DNA from: JAEKNW01 sp963678375 | GTDB lineage: Bacteria > Cloacimonadota > Cloacimonadia > Cloacimonadales > JAFGVF01 | Direction: 5' to 3' | Length of the DNA: 64,000 nucleotides | Assembly (NCBI GenBank): GCA_963678375.2 | Contig: OY782831.1 | Span: 248,001-312,000, forward strand | In this document: positions 24,220 to 33,489 of the stretch, piece after piece | Layout of the letters: each line of letters begins with the position of its first letter | How positions within the stretch are numbered: the stretch's first letter is position 1 | Notes under the pieces: model-generated | Told to the model about the DNA's origin: nothing | The model's input: the letters and a program-made list of their open reading frames with translations, nothing else | The model's database searches: none | Translations under genes and position numbers: made by a program

Positions 24220-25457
24220 AGTCTGACTCCTAATTTTTCCATATCTTTAATAAAATCTGGATATGATTTATTAATACAATCATAATTATCGAGAGTAATT
24301 TTACACTTATCTAAAGCAGAAAGTATTAGCCCTGCCATTGCTATTCTATGATCATTATAAGTTTTAATAAACCCACCTGATATCTTACTTGGGAATATTG
24401 TTAAGCAATCATCTTGATATAAATATTTAGCTTGCAAACTAGTTAACATATCAATAAGGGCTTTTAATCTGTCTGACTCTTTATTCCTCAACCTATAGCA
24501 ATTAAACAACTTCGATGGACTAGTAGCAGTTAAGGCTAATGAAACTAAAACTGGTGCTAAATCAGGACTAGAAGTTAAATCAAAACTAAAACCACGAATT
24601 ATTGATTTTTCAATATTTAAGCTACTTGAATCTGAAAAATGATAATTACCACCTATCTCATCTAGTAGATTTAAAAATACTCTGTCAGGAGAATAAGGAG
24701 AATCAATAATATTGACAATTCTTACATTTCCTCGAAAAAGTCCAAGAGCTATTAGATAACTCATTGAAGACCAATCAGATTCAACAATAAGCTCTTTTAC
24801 CTGATATTGCTGTCTGCCAGGTATTCTGTAAAAATTGTTATCTTCAACCAAATAATCAATATGACACCGTTTCAGGTAATCTAAAGTAAGATCAAAGTAA
24901 GGTCTGCTTACCAAGTTTTTAATTTTAATGATTGAATCTTCAGAAAGGATAGGCAAGGTAAAGAATAATCCTGAGAGAAATTGAGAAGAAACTTTCTCGT
25001 TTATTATATACTCTCCTCCTTGTAGTTCACCCTTGATTGTAATTGGCAATAAATCATTATCAGTAACAAGTCCTATTTGTTTTGAAAAATCAGTAATTGC
25101 TAATTTACGATCTCTAATACTAGCGTGACCATCTATAAGCACTTCATTAGCAAAGAGTCTTGCTAAACTAACGAAACTACGTGCTAAGAAGCCAGATTCC
25201 CCGACATTAAGATAGAGTTTCTCCCTTTTTGTGTAATCTTCCTTCTTGACGATTATTAGGTCATCTCCAAGCAAATTATATGAGAGATGTTTAAATTCTT
25301 TAAGAATGTTTAAGGCTGATTTAACATCTTGGCAGTGGGATATGTTCTTTATTAATAGTTCTTTATTTTCAATCTGTAAGAGACAACAGATAATTGCTCT
25401 TAAAGAAGAACTCTTTGATGCAGGAGCTTTAACTATTTTTTTTTCGTTATTAATCAT
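24216..25457 (-). CDS. aroA: 3-phosphoshikimate 1-carboxyvinyltransferase (EPSP synthase)
   Basis: Transfers the enolpyruvyl group of PEP to shikimate-3-phosphate. 413 residues; N-terminal 'PASKSSSLRAI' (12-22) corresponds to the PGSKSxxxRAL motif; 'VGESGFLARSF' stands where many enzymes have LGNAGTAxR, so the PEP-loop is a variant similar to that of some FCB-group enzymes; 'YNDHRIAM' near 367 is the conserved C-terminal active-site signature. The start overlaps the end of aroB by eight bases. Glyphosate sensitivity cannot be read reliably from this. Confidence 0.95.
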   Translation of the reverse strand: MINNEKKIVKAPASKSSSLRAIICCLLQIENKELLIKNISHCQDVKSALNILKEFKHLSYNLLGDDLIIVKKEDYTKREKLYLNVGESGFLARSFVSLARLFANEVLIDGHASIRDRKLAITDFSKQIGLVTDNDLLPITIKGELQGGEYIINEKVSSQFLSGLFFTLPILSEDSIIKIKNLVSRPYFDLTLDYLKRCHIDYLVEDNNFYRIPGRQQYQVKELIVESDWSSMSYLIALGLFRGNVRIVNIIDSPYSPDRVFLNLLDEIGGNYHFSDSSSLNIEKSIIRGFSFDLTSSPDLAPVLVSLALTATSPSKLFNCYRLRNKESDRLKALIDMLTSLQAKYLYQDDCLTIFPSKISGGFIKTYNDHRIAMAGLILSALDKCKITLDNYDCINKSYPDFIKDMEKLGVRL

Positions 25458-26466
25458 TTTCTCGTAATAAATTCTTTATAGTGTCTAAATCCAAATTCAC
25501 TATCACAGGTTTAGCAAAGTCCTGAAGAAGGATAAAAGTAATTCCTTGACCCTCTCTTTTTTTATCACTTAGTAGAGCTTGACTTATCTTTTCCCAATTT
25601 ATAATAGAAGTATCAAATGTATTAAGTTTAAGTAAATCAGATTCGATTTTAACAAAAAGATCTTTAGGCAAAAAGCCCAGTTTATATGAAAGTTGACAAG
25701 CTTTGAGCATACCCCATAAAACTGCTCTTCCATGAGGGATTTGATATATCTTCTCTATTGCATGGCCTAGGGTATGACCAAAATTCAGATAGCGTCTCTG
25801 CCCCTTATCATCTTCATCACCAGCAACAAACGAAAGCTTAATAGCGATTGATTCTTTGATTAAGTCCTCAAAAGCATACTTATTATTATCACTGAGTTCT
25901 GTTTTGCTAAAGGATATAGCTTTCTTATAATAACTTTCTGATGCTAATAAACCATGTTTAATAACCTCAGCCATTCCATTTGCTACTTCATCTTGTGGTA
26001 AGCTGGCTAATAAGGTAGAATCAATATTGATTTTATCAGCCTGCTTGATAGTTCCAAACTGATTCTTATAGTCCTGTGAATTGACTCCATTCTTTCCACC
26101 AATAGAAGCATCAACCATAGCTATCAAAGAAGTAGGAATAAGAGCTAACTTACATCCCCTCTTAAAGATAGCCGAAATAAAACCAGCCATATCACAGACT
26201 ATTCCTCCACCGAAAGCTATAATCGTAACATCTCGAGAATATTTGAGTTGTAATAGTCTTTCTAGGATAATATTAATCTGCTCTAATGTTTTTGATTCTT
26301 CTCCAGGCAGTATGCTATAATAATTAAATTTGGTTATTTCTTTATGATAAAAGTTTAGTAAGTTCTTGTCTGTTATAAGAAAGGTGTTACTATCTTTATA
26401 ATCTTGCAAGAAGTCTTTAGTATTTTGATAAGATATTCGCTGTTGATAATCTTCAAGCCAAGTCAT
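25450..26466 (-). CDS. aroB: 3-dehydroquinate synthase
   Basis: Cyclises DAHP to 3-dehydroquinate with NAD and a metal ion. 338 residues; 'PGEESKTLEQI' near 54, 'FGGGIVCDMAGFISAIFKRG' near 84-103, 'IPTSLIAMVDASIGGKNGVN' near 110-129 and 'LNFGHTLGHAIE' near 234 are the diagnostic segments, with the GHTxGHA histidines as metal ligands. Five bases separate it from the DAHP synthase gene upstream. Confidence 0.97.
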   Translation of the reverse strand: MTWLEDYQQRISYQNTKDFLQDYKDSNTFLITDKNLLNFYHKEITKFNYYSILPGEESKTLEQINIILERLLQLKYSRDVTIIAFGGGIVCDMAGFISAIFKRGCKLALIPTSLIAMVDASIGGKNGVNSQDYKNQFGTIKQADKINIDSTLLASLPQDEVANGMAEVIKHGLLASESYYKKAISFSKTELSDNNKYAFEDLIKESIAIKLSFVAGDEDDKGQRRYLNFGHTLGHAIEKIYQIPHGRAVLWGMLKACQLSYKLGFLPKDLFVKIESDLLKLNTFDTSIINWEKISQALLSDKKREGQGITFILLQDFAKPVIVNLDLDTIKNLLREND

Positions 26467-26471
26467 AGAAC

Positions 26472-27266
26472 CTACTTAAAGAAATCAATTATTGGTCTAA
26501 GTTCATTCATCAAATAGGCAAATTCCTCAAAACTTAGTTGTTGGTCAGGATCACTAAGGGCTTGAGGAGGATTTGGATGAACTTCCACCATTAATCCATC
26601 AGCTCCAGCAGCTATAGCTGCTTTACACATTGCTGGTATTAAGTTTCTTTTCCCTGTTGCATGGGTAGGATCAACAATAACCGGGAGGTCTGTTAACTGC
26701 TTCATTATTGGAACAGCTGAAAGATCGAGAGTATTACGAGTATAAGTCTCAAACGTTCTAATACCCCTTTCGCAAAGAATGATTTTTGAGTTTCCTTCTT
26801 TAAAGATATATTCAGTACTATGCACCCATTCTTCAATAGTTGCTTGAAAACCTCGCTTCAGAATTACAGGTTTTTTACTCATCCCCACCTCTTTGAGAAG
26901 TGGGAAGTTATGCATAGACCGCGAGCCTATTTGAATAATATCAATAAAATCTAACCTGTTATCTATTTGCCTAGGATCGAGTATCTCAGTCACTATAGGA
27001 ACATTTGTTTCCTGCTTAATAGTCTTCAGAATTTCTAAAGCTTCCTGCTGTAGTCCTTGAAAGGAATAGGGAGAAGTTCTAGGCTTAAATGATCCTCCCC
27101 TAAATATGTTTGCTCCACTTTTTATTATATGCCTAACTGTTTCATAAGCCATCTGATAGCCTTCTATACTACATGGACCAGCTATCAATAAAAAGTCAGA
27201 AGCAACTTTTACTTTCTCAATATTATATGTTTCTTCTTTATTTTGTAAAATCTTATTTTTTGTCAT
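26472..27266 (-). CDS. aroF: DAHP synthase, class I beta
   Basis: Entry enzyme of the pathway: PEP plus erythrose-4-phosphate to DAHP. The 264-residue core has 'LIAGPCSIE' (27-35), 'FRGGSFKPRTSPYSFQG' (55-71), 'LKRGFQATIEEW' and 'DPTHATGKR', the metal and PEP-binding motifs of the I-beta (KDOPS-like) class. It lacks the N-terminal ferredoxin-like regulatory domain and any fused chorismate mutase, so feedback control, if present, might use the separate mutase gene of this operon. It overlaps aroDE by 14 bases. Confidence 0.95.
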   Translation of the reverse strand: MTKNKILQNKEETYNIEKVKVASDFLLIAGPCSIEGYQMAYETVRHIIKSGANIFRGGSFKPRTSPYSFQGLQQEALEILKTIKQETNVPIVTEILDPRQIDNRLDFIDIIQIGSRSMHNFPLLKEVGMSKKPVILKRGFQATIEEWVHSTEYIFKEGNSKIILCERGIRTFETYTRNTLDLSAVPIMKQLTDLPVIVDPTHATGKRNLIPAMCKAAIAAGADGLMVEVHPNPPQALSDPDQQLSFEEFAYLMNELRPIIDFFK

Positions 27267-28623
27267 ATTCTATACTTTCTTTAAATAATTGCAATTGCCT
27301 TTCGCTTTGATATTGCCAAAATTCTCTACCAGAAAAGTATCTATCCCCTGGTACTTGCTTTGCAAGTGGTATTTCTTGGTGAGAATAAGGTAAATCAATC
27401 ACATATTTGAATTTACTAATCCCAGTTTCCTGAGAAAAATCTTCTCCCTTCATCCCGATTGGTGAAGTATTAATCAATAAATCAAAATATAATTCAGGTG
27501 TAATTTGGTCAATAATTTCTATCTTTTTTCTTTCTGCTTTCATTTGAAGTAGTCTTGCTTTATTTCTAGCTGTAAGAGTTATATCATATTCTGAAAAAAC
27601 TCTTAGTGCTAGTTCAGCCATTGAACCAGAGCCATAAATCAAGACTTTTCTTATATTTTTCTCAGATAGTTTTTCTTTTATCTTCATCATAGCATCATAG
27701 TCAGTGTTATAAAAATTATAATTAGCCTTTGTTATCATTAGATTACTAATTTCTTCCTTATGAAATAGTTGAGGAATTGTCTTCTTAAAAGGCATGGTCA
27801 AAGAAAAACCATAACAATTATCACTGAGTAATTTATTATTCTTAACAAGATCAAAGAAAGCTTCTAAATCTGTATCTTTCAAGAATATTGGAAGATAGAT
27901 AGCATCAATATTATTCTTCTTAAAGTGACTATTATAATACTCAATGCCAAGTGAAGAATAGACATGTTTGCCACCAATAAGACCTCCCCATTTGCACATA
28001 CTCCCCTTTATAAGGTGTTGATAATTTTCCACACTTTGAATATTTAACTGTCCTTCAACTGTTTCATTTCCTTTGCTGGCAATATAGCTTCCAGCAGAAG
28101 TAAAATAAGGATATAAAGACCTTTGCAAATGACCATATTCACCCATTACTAACCAAAGAATATTTCTCTTGTAGTCTAGGCAAATATCATATAATTGCTT
28201 TAGTTCCTTGATTGACTGACATTCTTGAGCTAGTTTAATCATATATGGTTTGTAAGTTTCTGCCTTCTTAAGAATTGAGATTATTTCTTCATTATTTAAT
28301 CTGAAAAAATTATGGTAAGAAAGAAAATATTTACCAAAGTTAGGAGAAATATCTATGTTTTCCTCAATGATATTAATTTCCAAATCATAAAAGATATTAT
28401 CATGAGAGCCTAAGTCCTGATAATATTTTAGCTTTTCTCTAAAACTTCTCTTTGATTTACCTCCCTCTTCAATGCTACGATCTGTGATAATAACATTATA
28501 ATCTTGCAAGTCTCTTAAGTAGTTGACTAAGTTTGGGGATAAATCAACTCTGAGCTCAATCCATTTAGCCCACTCAGGGATATTTAACAAATCAGTTTTC
28601 ATGGTTATTGAATAAATTAGCAT
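27253..28623 (-). CDS. aroDE: Bifunctional type I 3-dehydroquinate dehydratase / shikimate dehydrogenase
   Basis: A 456-residue fusion. Residues 1-205 are a type I dehydroquinase: E23-L-R25, EEGGKS near 52-57, catalytic His104 in SYHNF, Schiff-base Lys130 in MIKLAQ, Arg168 and Gln192. Residues 212-456 are a shikimate dehydrogenase: SLTMPFKK with catalytic Lys280, N306-T-D308, nucleotide loop GSGSMAE (331-337) and NTSPIGM (385-391). The N-terminal HSxSP shikimate-binding motif is altered to YSSLG. Domain order is that of the plant enzyme. GGAG is placed eight bases before the ATG. First gene of the operon. Confidence 0.92.
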   Translation of the reverse strand: MLIYSITMKTDLLNIPEWAKWIELRVDLSPNLVNYLRDLQDYNVIITDRSIEEGGKSKRSFREKLKYYQDLGSHDNIFYDLEINIIEENIDISPNFGKYFLSYHNFFRLNNEEIISILKKAETYKPYMIKLAQECQSIKELKQLYDICLDYKRNILWLVMGEYGHLQRSLYPYFTSAGSYIASKGNETVEGQLNIQSVENYQHLIKGSMCKWGGLIGGKHVYSSLGIEYYNSHFKKNNIDAIYLPIFLKDTDLEAFFDLVKNNKLLSDNCYGFSLTMPFKKTIPQLFHKEEISNLMITKANYNFYNTDYDAMMKIKEKLSEKNIRKVLIYGSGSMAELALRVFSEYDITLTARNKARLLQMKAERKKIEIIDQITPELYFDLLINTSPIGMKGEDFSQETGISKFKYVIDLPYSHQEIPLAKQVPGDRYFSGREFWQYQSERQLQLFKESIEYDKK

Positions 28624-28694
28624 AGTAAATTCTCCATTGAGAATCTTTTGTAACAGTAAATGTTAAGTCAAGAAATAAGTAAATTAAATTTGGA

Positions 28695-28722
28695 TTGTAA
28701 TTATGTTCGATTATTTTATAGT
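28695..28722 (+). promoter_or_regulatory. Candidate promoter for the 28744 gene
   Basis: TTGTAA (28695-28700), 16-base spacer, TATAGT (28717-28722). The divergent aro operon has a TTGACT at 28671-28666 (minus strand) but no convincing -10. Confidence 0.4.
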
Positions 28723-28743
28723 TAAAAAATTAATGGAGAAATT

Positions 28744-31566
28744 ATGAGACTTAAATTTTTTTCAAAATTGAAGTTTTTGACTATCTTTGTCATGACCTTA
28801 GCTTTTTCTAATCTTGTTCTAGCTATTGACATAAATACTATAAATGACTTATGGAATGTCAGAAACAACTTAGGAGAAACTTATAATTTGCAAGGTGACT
28901 TAAACTTAGAGGCTACAAACCCATCTAATATATTAGCATATCAGAATAATACAAATTATGCTGAAGGAGATATCATAAGTTATAACTCATTTGCTTACTA
29001 TTGCTTAATCTCTCATAATTCAGGAACTGCTTTTATTCCAGGAAACTGGCAGCAAATGTGGGAAGTTAACAAAGGCTGGGAGCCTATAGGTAATGAGATA
29101 ACTCCATTTTATGGCAGATTCAATGGAAACAGCAATAAAATTTATAACCTTTTTATTGATAGAAAGGCTTCACCAGTAGCTAATAATGTTTATCCTTCTG
29201 ATGGAGAAGATTACGTTGGATTATTTGGTGTAGTTAGTAATGGTGCATCTTCAACAAGTGGAGCTGGAACAAACTATAATGTATACATTAAGGATTTAGG
29301 TCTTTTAAATCCAAATGTATCAGGAAGAAGAGCTACTGGATCTCTTGTAGGAAGAGTAATATTGCCTAACACAAGTCCATCAAGAACTCATATAGCATTT
29401 ATAGAAAACTGCTTTGCCAAAGCTGATGGCACAGGAGGAAGTGCTCAAGTAAGTGGTTTTGGTTCTACAGGAGGTCTAGTTGGAGCAAATAATAGCGTTA
29501 GAAAATTAAGAGTACCAATAATCAGATTTTCTTATGCTGATGTTCAAGTATCAGCTACTCATCCATTTAATATAGCTCAAAATCCCTATGATGAGATTGA
29601 AGATGCTTATTTCAACCCATATAACATTAAGTATGGAGGTCTTGTGGGATGTAATGAAAATGGTACAACTCAAGATTCTTATGCATTAGGTGATGTTTCG
29701 GGAGGTGATAGAGTAGGAGGACTGGCTGGTTGTTCTATTGGTGGCGCTATTTTTAGAAGCTATAGTACAGGAAGTGTTGTTCGTAATATTGCCCCCGGTA
29801 ATTATCAAGGTGGTATTGGAGGTGTAGTAGGTATATCTTCAGGATATCTACCCCCTGCTTTAGGAGGAACAAATTCTTATGGTTCTGTTGAGGATGCTTA
29901 CTGGGATACTACTACTTCTGGCATTTCTACTTCAGCAGGTGGCACTGGCATGCCTACTGGAAACTTCTCGAATCAAAGCAATTTCAATAACTGGGATTTT
30001 ACTAATGTTTGGCAGATTACGGGAGTTTATCCTACTTTAAAGAACAGCCCTATCACTAACTTCCATTTCAGGACTACCGAAACAGGTAATTTTTCCTCTT
30101 CATCTATTTGGGCATATTCAGACGACCAAGTTTCTTGGATTTCTGCCGTTAGTTACCCAGACCTCACAAATTCCATAAGTATTAAGGTCAGAAACAATCA
30201 TACAGTCAATATTTATGATAATTGGTACATTACTAATACTACTATTGAGAGTGGAGGAAAGATAATCATATCAAATGGTGATACTCTTTTTGTTGAAAAC
30301 TCAAGTGGTGATGATTTAATAATCCAAGGTGATTTAGACATTAATGGCAACTTAGTTTTAGGTCAATCTGCTTCATTACGCGGAGAGACAGGTTCACAAG
30401 TTTCATTTTTAGGAAACTCCCTAATCTCCTATTCCTCGGGAGTTGCTAGTCTTTACGATGTCATTATAGATAACCCTAATGGAGTTTCTTTTTCTGAAAC
30501 TCTTAGCATCAATGGTGTTCTGTCAGAAGAGAATGGGTTTTTATCCAACTCTGCTTCAACATCAATTATGGGTCTTTCATCTTCTCAAGTTAGATACCTA
30601 GATATAAGTCAAGACACACTTCCTATAGAGAACTTTGGAGTATCTACTTCACTTACTGGAGCTTATCCAAGCTATATCAAAAGAGAATGGAACATTCAAG
30701 GATTTATCAATTCTGCAGTTGAAAGTGAAAGACAAAGAGAAGTCACTTTTTTCTGGGATTCTAGCGATGATAATGAATATGATTGGCTTACTAGTGGTAA
30801 AATGCCTATTCTTTTCCAAGGATTAACAAAGATAAATCCTCTTAGTTATAATGTTGCTTCAAACCCACGTTGGGCTACTTATAGTATTACTTATGACCAA
30901 AACAATAAGAATAGTAAGGCAACATATAATATTGGTTTGGAAGACGATCAAACTTTACCTGTAACTCTTTCTTCCTTTACAGCTGATATTTATCAAGATG
31001 AGTTCGTTAGACTAGTTTGGATAACCGAATCTGAGTCTAGTTTAAGCGGTTACAATATTCTTAGAAATACTGATAATGAAGTCAATAATGCAATAATAAT
31101 CGACTTTTTAGAAGCACAAAACTCTAATGAAACCTATACTTATAGTTTCATTGATGATTCTCAGATGAGTGCTGGTGATTACTATTACTGGTTGCAGACT
31201 TTAGAATACGATGGATCAAGTCAGCTCTTCGGTCCAATAATAATTCAATTAACTTTCCCTGAGACCAGTGATGCAGTTGAAGTTCCTATCAAACAAGGAA
31301 TTACTTCTATCTATCCTAATCCCTTCAATCCAACAACTACTATTGACTTTTATGTAGTCAATGAAAGCAAAGTAGATATCGAAGTGTATAATATTAAAGG
31401 ACAGAGAGTTAACAACTTTGATTTGGGGACTAAAGCTCCAGGTAAGCATTCTTTAATATGGGATGCTAGTGATAGCAATAACAAGACTCTTACTTCAGGA
31501 ATATACTTCACAAAAATAAATATAGGAAACAATACTTATACTAGTAAAATGATTCTTAAAAAATAA
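28744..31566 (+). CDS. Large secreted GLUG-repeat protein with FlgD-like tail
   Basis: A 940-residue exported protein. Signal peptide (1-28); a beta-rich region with four GLUG-type motifs, GSLVG/GGLVG/GGLVG/GGLAG at about 198, 243, 298 and 325; a second beta region (about 445-640); a domain opening 'LPVTLSSFTADIY' (about 740) of the kind found in Cloacimonadota-style secreted proteins; and a FlgD-like tail from 'YPNPFNPTTTIDF' to the end. GLUG repeats occur in adhesins and IgA-peptidase-like surface proteins. It is a single-gene unit closed by a terminator that lies in the last codons of the convergent transporter gene. Confidence 0.85.
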   Translation: MRLKFFSKLKFLTIFVMTLAFSNLVLAIDINTINDLWNVRNNLGETYNLQGDLNLEATNPSNILAYQNNTNYAEGDIISYNSFAYYCLISHNSGTAFIPGNWQQMWEVNKGWEPIGNEITPFYGRFNGNSNKIYNLFIDRKASPVANNVYPSDGEDYVGLFGVVSNGASSTSGAGTNYNVYIKDLGLLNPNVSGRRATGSLVGRVILPNTSPSRTHIAFIENCFAKADGTGGSAQVSGFGSTGGLVGANNSVRKLRVPIIRFSYADVQVSATHPFNIAQNPYDEIEDAYFNPYNIKYGGLVGCNENGTTQDSYALGDVSGGDRVGGLAGCSIGGAIFRSYSTGSVVRNIAPGNYQGGIGGVVGISSGYLPPALGGTNSYGSVEDAYWDTTTSGISTSAGGTGMPTGNFSNQSNFNNWDFTNVWQITGVYPTLKNSPITNFHFRTTETGNFSSSSIWAYSDDQVSWISAVSYPDLTNSISIKVRNNHTVNIYDNWYITNTTIESGGKIIISNGDTLFVENSSGDDLIIQGDLDINGNLVLGQSASLRGETGSQVSFLGNSLISYSSGVASLYDVIIDNPNGVSFSETLSINGVLSEENGFLSNSASTSIMGLSSSQVRYLDISQDTLPIENFGVSTSLTGAYPSYIKREWNIQGFINSAVESERQREVTFFWDSSDDNEYDWLTSGKMPILFQGLTKINPLSYNVASNPRWATYSITYDQNNKNSKATYNIGLEDDQTLPVTLSSFTADIYQDEFVRLVWITESESSLSGYNILRNTDNEVNNAIIIDFLEAQNSNETYTYSFIDDSQMSAGDYYYWLQTLEYDGSSQLFGPIIIQLTFPETSDAVEVPIKQGITSIYPNPFNPTTTIDFYVVNESKVDIEVYNIKGQRVNNFDLGTKAPGKHSLIWDASDSNNKTLTSGIYFTKINIGNNTYTSKMILKK

Positions 31567-31587
31567 TTATATGATAACTTAACTTAC

Positions 31588-32490
31588 TCAGCCCTTGTCA
31601 TCAAGGGCTTTTCTATTTATCAAATCTCTAACTACTTCTAAATTTACTCCTAATATTACAATAATTATACCAATGATTTGCCAAGAATTTAAAGTTTCTT
31701 TAAAAATTATGTAAGCCAAGATTGAAGCAATAGCAGGTTTTAGAAAGAAAAATGAAGAGCCTACAACTGTTGAAACACGTTTTAATCCAGCGAAATAGCT
31801 TAAATATGCTAAACCAGAAACAAATATTCCTAAGTAAGCAATAAAGAATATATTCATACTTGTGAAATTGAAGCTGATATCAAATCCAAAAATAAGTGAT
31901 ATAATTGCTAATAGTAAAGAGCCACCCAAAAAAGAAATTGAATTAGTAACCACGTTTCCATATTTGTGTATATACTTTTTTGATATTACTGTGTAGAAAC
32001 CAAAAGATACAGATGAAATGCAAGCAAAAATTATACCCAATGGAGCATTTAGCACTTCATTATTAGAAACTTGATGATTTAGTATGATTGTAGTAATACC
32101 TACTAAGCCAATGATTAAACCAATAATCTTATATATAGATAGTTTCTCCCCTAAAATGAAGTAAGAGAAAACAGCAACAAACACTGAATTGGAACTTATC
32201 AATATAGCTGAGATGTTTGCTTGACCATAATAAATAGCAAGTTGTAAAAACAACATTGAAACTGATACATTGATGAATCCAGGTAGGGATAATTTAAGCA
32301 CTTCTTTAATATTTAGATTATACTTCTTATCCTTCTGCTGTTTATAAGCAAATGGTATCATAAATATTCCGCCTATAAGAAATCTATAGAGAGTTACCGC
32401 AAAAGGAGATATGTCAGCTCCAATCAACTTTCCCGTGACTTCTAAGGTTGAAAACAGTATTATAGTGAATAATATTAAAATATAACCCAT
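31588..32490 (-). CDS. EamA/DMT-family transporter
   Basis: A 300-residue protein with ten predicted membrane helices arranged as two EamA repeats of five (about 5-135 and 150-290), the drug/metabolite transporter fold. 'PFAVTLYRFLIGG' near residue 28 and 'AILISSNSVFVAVFSYFILGEKLS' near 95 are typical of the first repeat. Substrates of this family vary (amino acids, metabolites, drugs) and cannot be inferred. GGAG precedes the ATG. Its final codons also form the hairpin that terminates the convergent 28744 gene. Confidence 0.88.
   Translation of the reverse strand: MGYILILFTIILFSTLEVTGKLIGADISPFAVTLYRFLIGGIFMIPFAYKQQKDKKYNLNIKEVLKLSLPGFINVSVSMLFLQLAIYYGQANISAILISSNSVFVAVFSYFILGEKLSIYKIIGLIIGLVGITTIILNHQVSNNEVLNAPLGIIFACISSVSFGFYTVISKKYIHKYGNVVTNSISFLGGSLLLAIISLIFGFDISFNFTSMNIFFIAYLGIFVSGLAYLSYFAGLKRVSTVVGSSFFFLKPAIASILAYIIFKETLNSWQIIGIIIVILGVNLEVVRDLINRKALDDKG
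31590..31613 (+). terminator. Terminator of the 28744 gene
   Basis: AGCCCTTG (31590-31597)/CAAGGGCT (31602-31609), perfect 8-bp stem with TCAT loop and TTTTCT after it on the plus strand. The same bases encode the last six residues and part of the stop codon of the transporter on the minus strand. Confidence 0.8.
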
Positions 32491-32516
32491 TTCAGCTCCA
32501 GTTTATTTTATGCCTC

Positions 32517-32545
32517 TTATTCTTATTTCTTTGATTTTCTGTCAA
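32517..32545 (-). promoter_or_regulatory. Candidate promoter of the DMT transporter
   Basis: Minus strand TTGACA (32545-32540), 17-base spacer, GAATAA (32522-32517). Confidence 0.4.
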
Positions 32546-32659
32546 TTTAATTAATTTTTTCTGTTTTTTTATAATGATTTCTAAGCATTGGATATCAGTT
32601 GTAATATTACTAAAAAACTAGCTCATATTAGCTAATTTGAAATTTTCCTTGTCAAGATA

Positions 32660-32690
32660 TTGACCTCAATTTTAAATGAAGAAAAATATT
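32660..32690 (+). promoter_or_regulatory. Candidate promoter of tpiA-serS
   Basis: TTGACC (32660-32665) with AT-rich -10 candidates AAATAT (32684-32689) or AATATT (32685-32690) at 18-19 bases. It ends about 15 bases before the tpiA ATG, which would leave a very short leader. Confidence 0.35.
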
Positions 32691-32704
32691 AAAAAGAGGT
32701 TATC

Positions 32705-33472
32705 ATGAGAAAGATAATAGTTGCTGGAAATTGGAAAATGAACCATTGTTATACTGAAGCTACAAGTTTTGTTAATAACTTATTACCAGAATTAGCAGAG
32801 GTTAACAAAGCAAATATTGAGCTGATGATTGCACCAAGTTTCTTATTTATTGAAAAATTAAAGATCTTAGCTGATGAATCATCCTTGAAAATTGGATGTC
32901 AAGATGTTAGTTCTCAAAGTGAAGGTGCTTATACTGGTGAAGTTTCTGCTCAAATGTTATCCTCTGTGAACTGTGATTTTGCCATTATTGGTCACTCCGA
33001 AAGAAGATCTTATCATAATGAGTCCAATGAGTTGATTAAAGAAAAACTTATAAGACTTTTTGAATATGATATCAGACCGATTGTTTGTCTGGGGGAAAGC
33101 CTGAAAGAAAGAGATAAAGGAATAACTGACCAGGTTATTATCAATCAATTAGAAGGTTGTTTTACAGGTATTGACTTAACTAAACATCCTGAAGTGATAA
33201 TAGCATACGAACCTGTTTGGGCTATTGGTACTGGAAAAACAGCAACACCAGAAATGGCAGAAGAAGTCCACTCTCTAATTCGTAAGTGGTTAACTTCAGA
33301 ATATAATCAGAAATGTGCTGAAGCTATACATATCTTATATGGTGGTTCTATGAAGGCATCTAATATAAAAGACCTTGTAAGTCAACCTAATATCGATGGT
33401 GGTTTAATTGGTGGTGCTTCTCTGAAAGTAGATTCTTATCTTGAGATGATCAAAATAGCAAGTAAATTATAA
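32705..33472 (+). CDS. tpiA: Triosephosphate isomerase
   Basis: Interconverts dihydroxyacetone phosphate and glyceraldehyde-3-phosphate in glycolysis. The 255-residue barrel shows the catalytic lysine in 'GNWKMN' (8-13), the electrophilic histidine in 'IGHSERR' (near 98), the base in 'AYEPVWAIGTG' (Glu near 170) and the phosphate-gripping 'YGGS' and 'GGLIGGASL' near the C-terminus. AAGAGG lies just before the ATG. It is followed by serS after 17 bases in the same orientation. Confidence 0.98.
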   Translation: MRKIIVAGNWKMNHCYTEATSFVNNLLPELAEVNKANIELMIAPSFLFIEKLKILADESSLKIGCQDVSSQSEGAYTGEVSAQMLSSVNCDFAIIGHSERRSYHNESNELIKEKLIRLFEYDIRPIVCLGESLKERDKGITDQVIINQLEGCFTGIDLTKHPEVIIAYEPVWAIGTGKTATPEMAEEVHSLIRKWLTSEYNQKCAEAIHILYGGSMKASNIKDLVSQPNIDGGLIGGASLKVDSYLEMIKIASKL

Positions 33473-33489
33473 AATATTTGAGGAATAAA

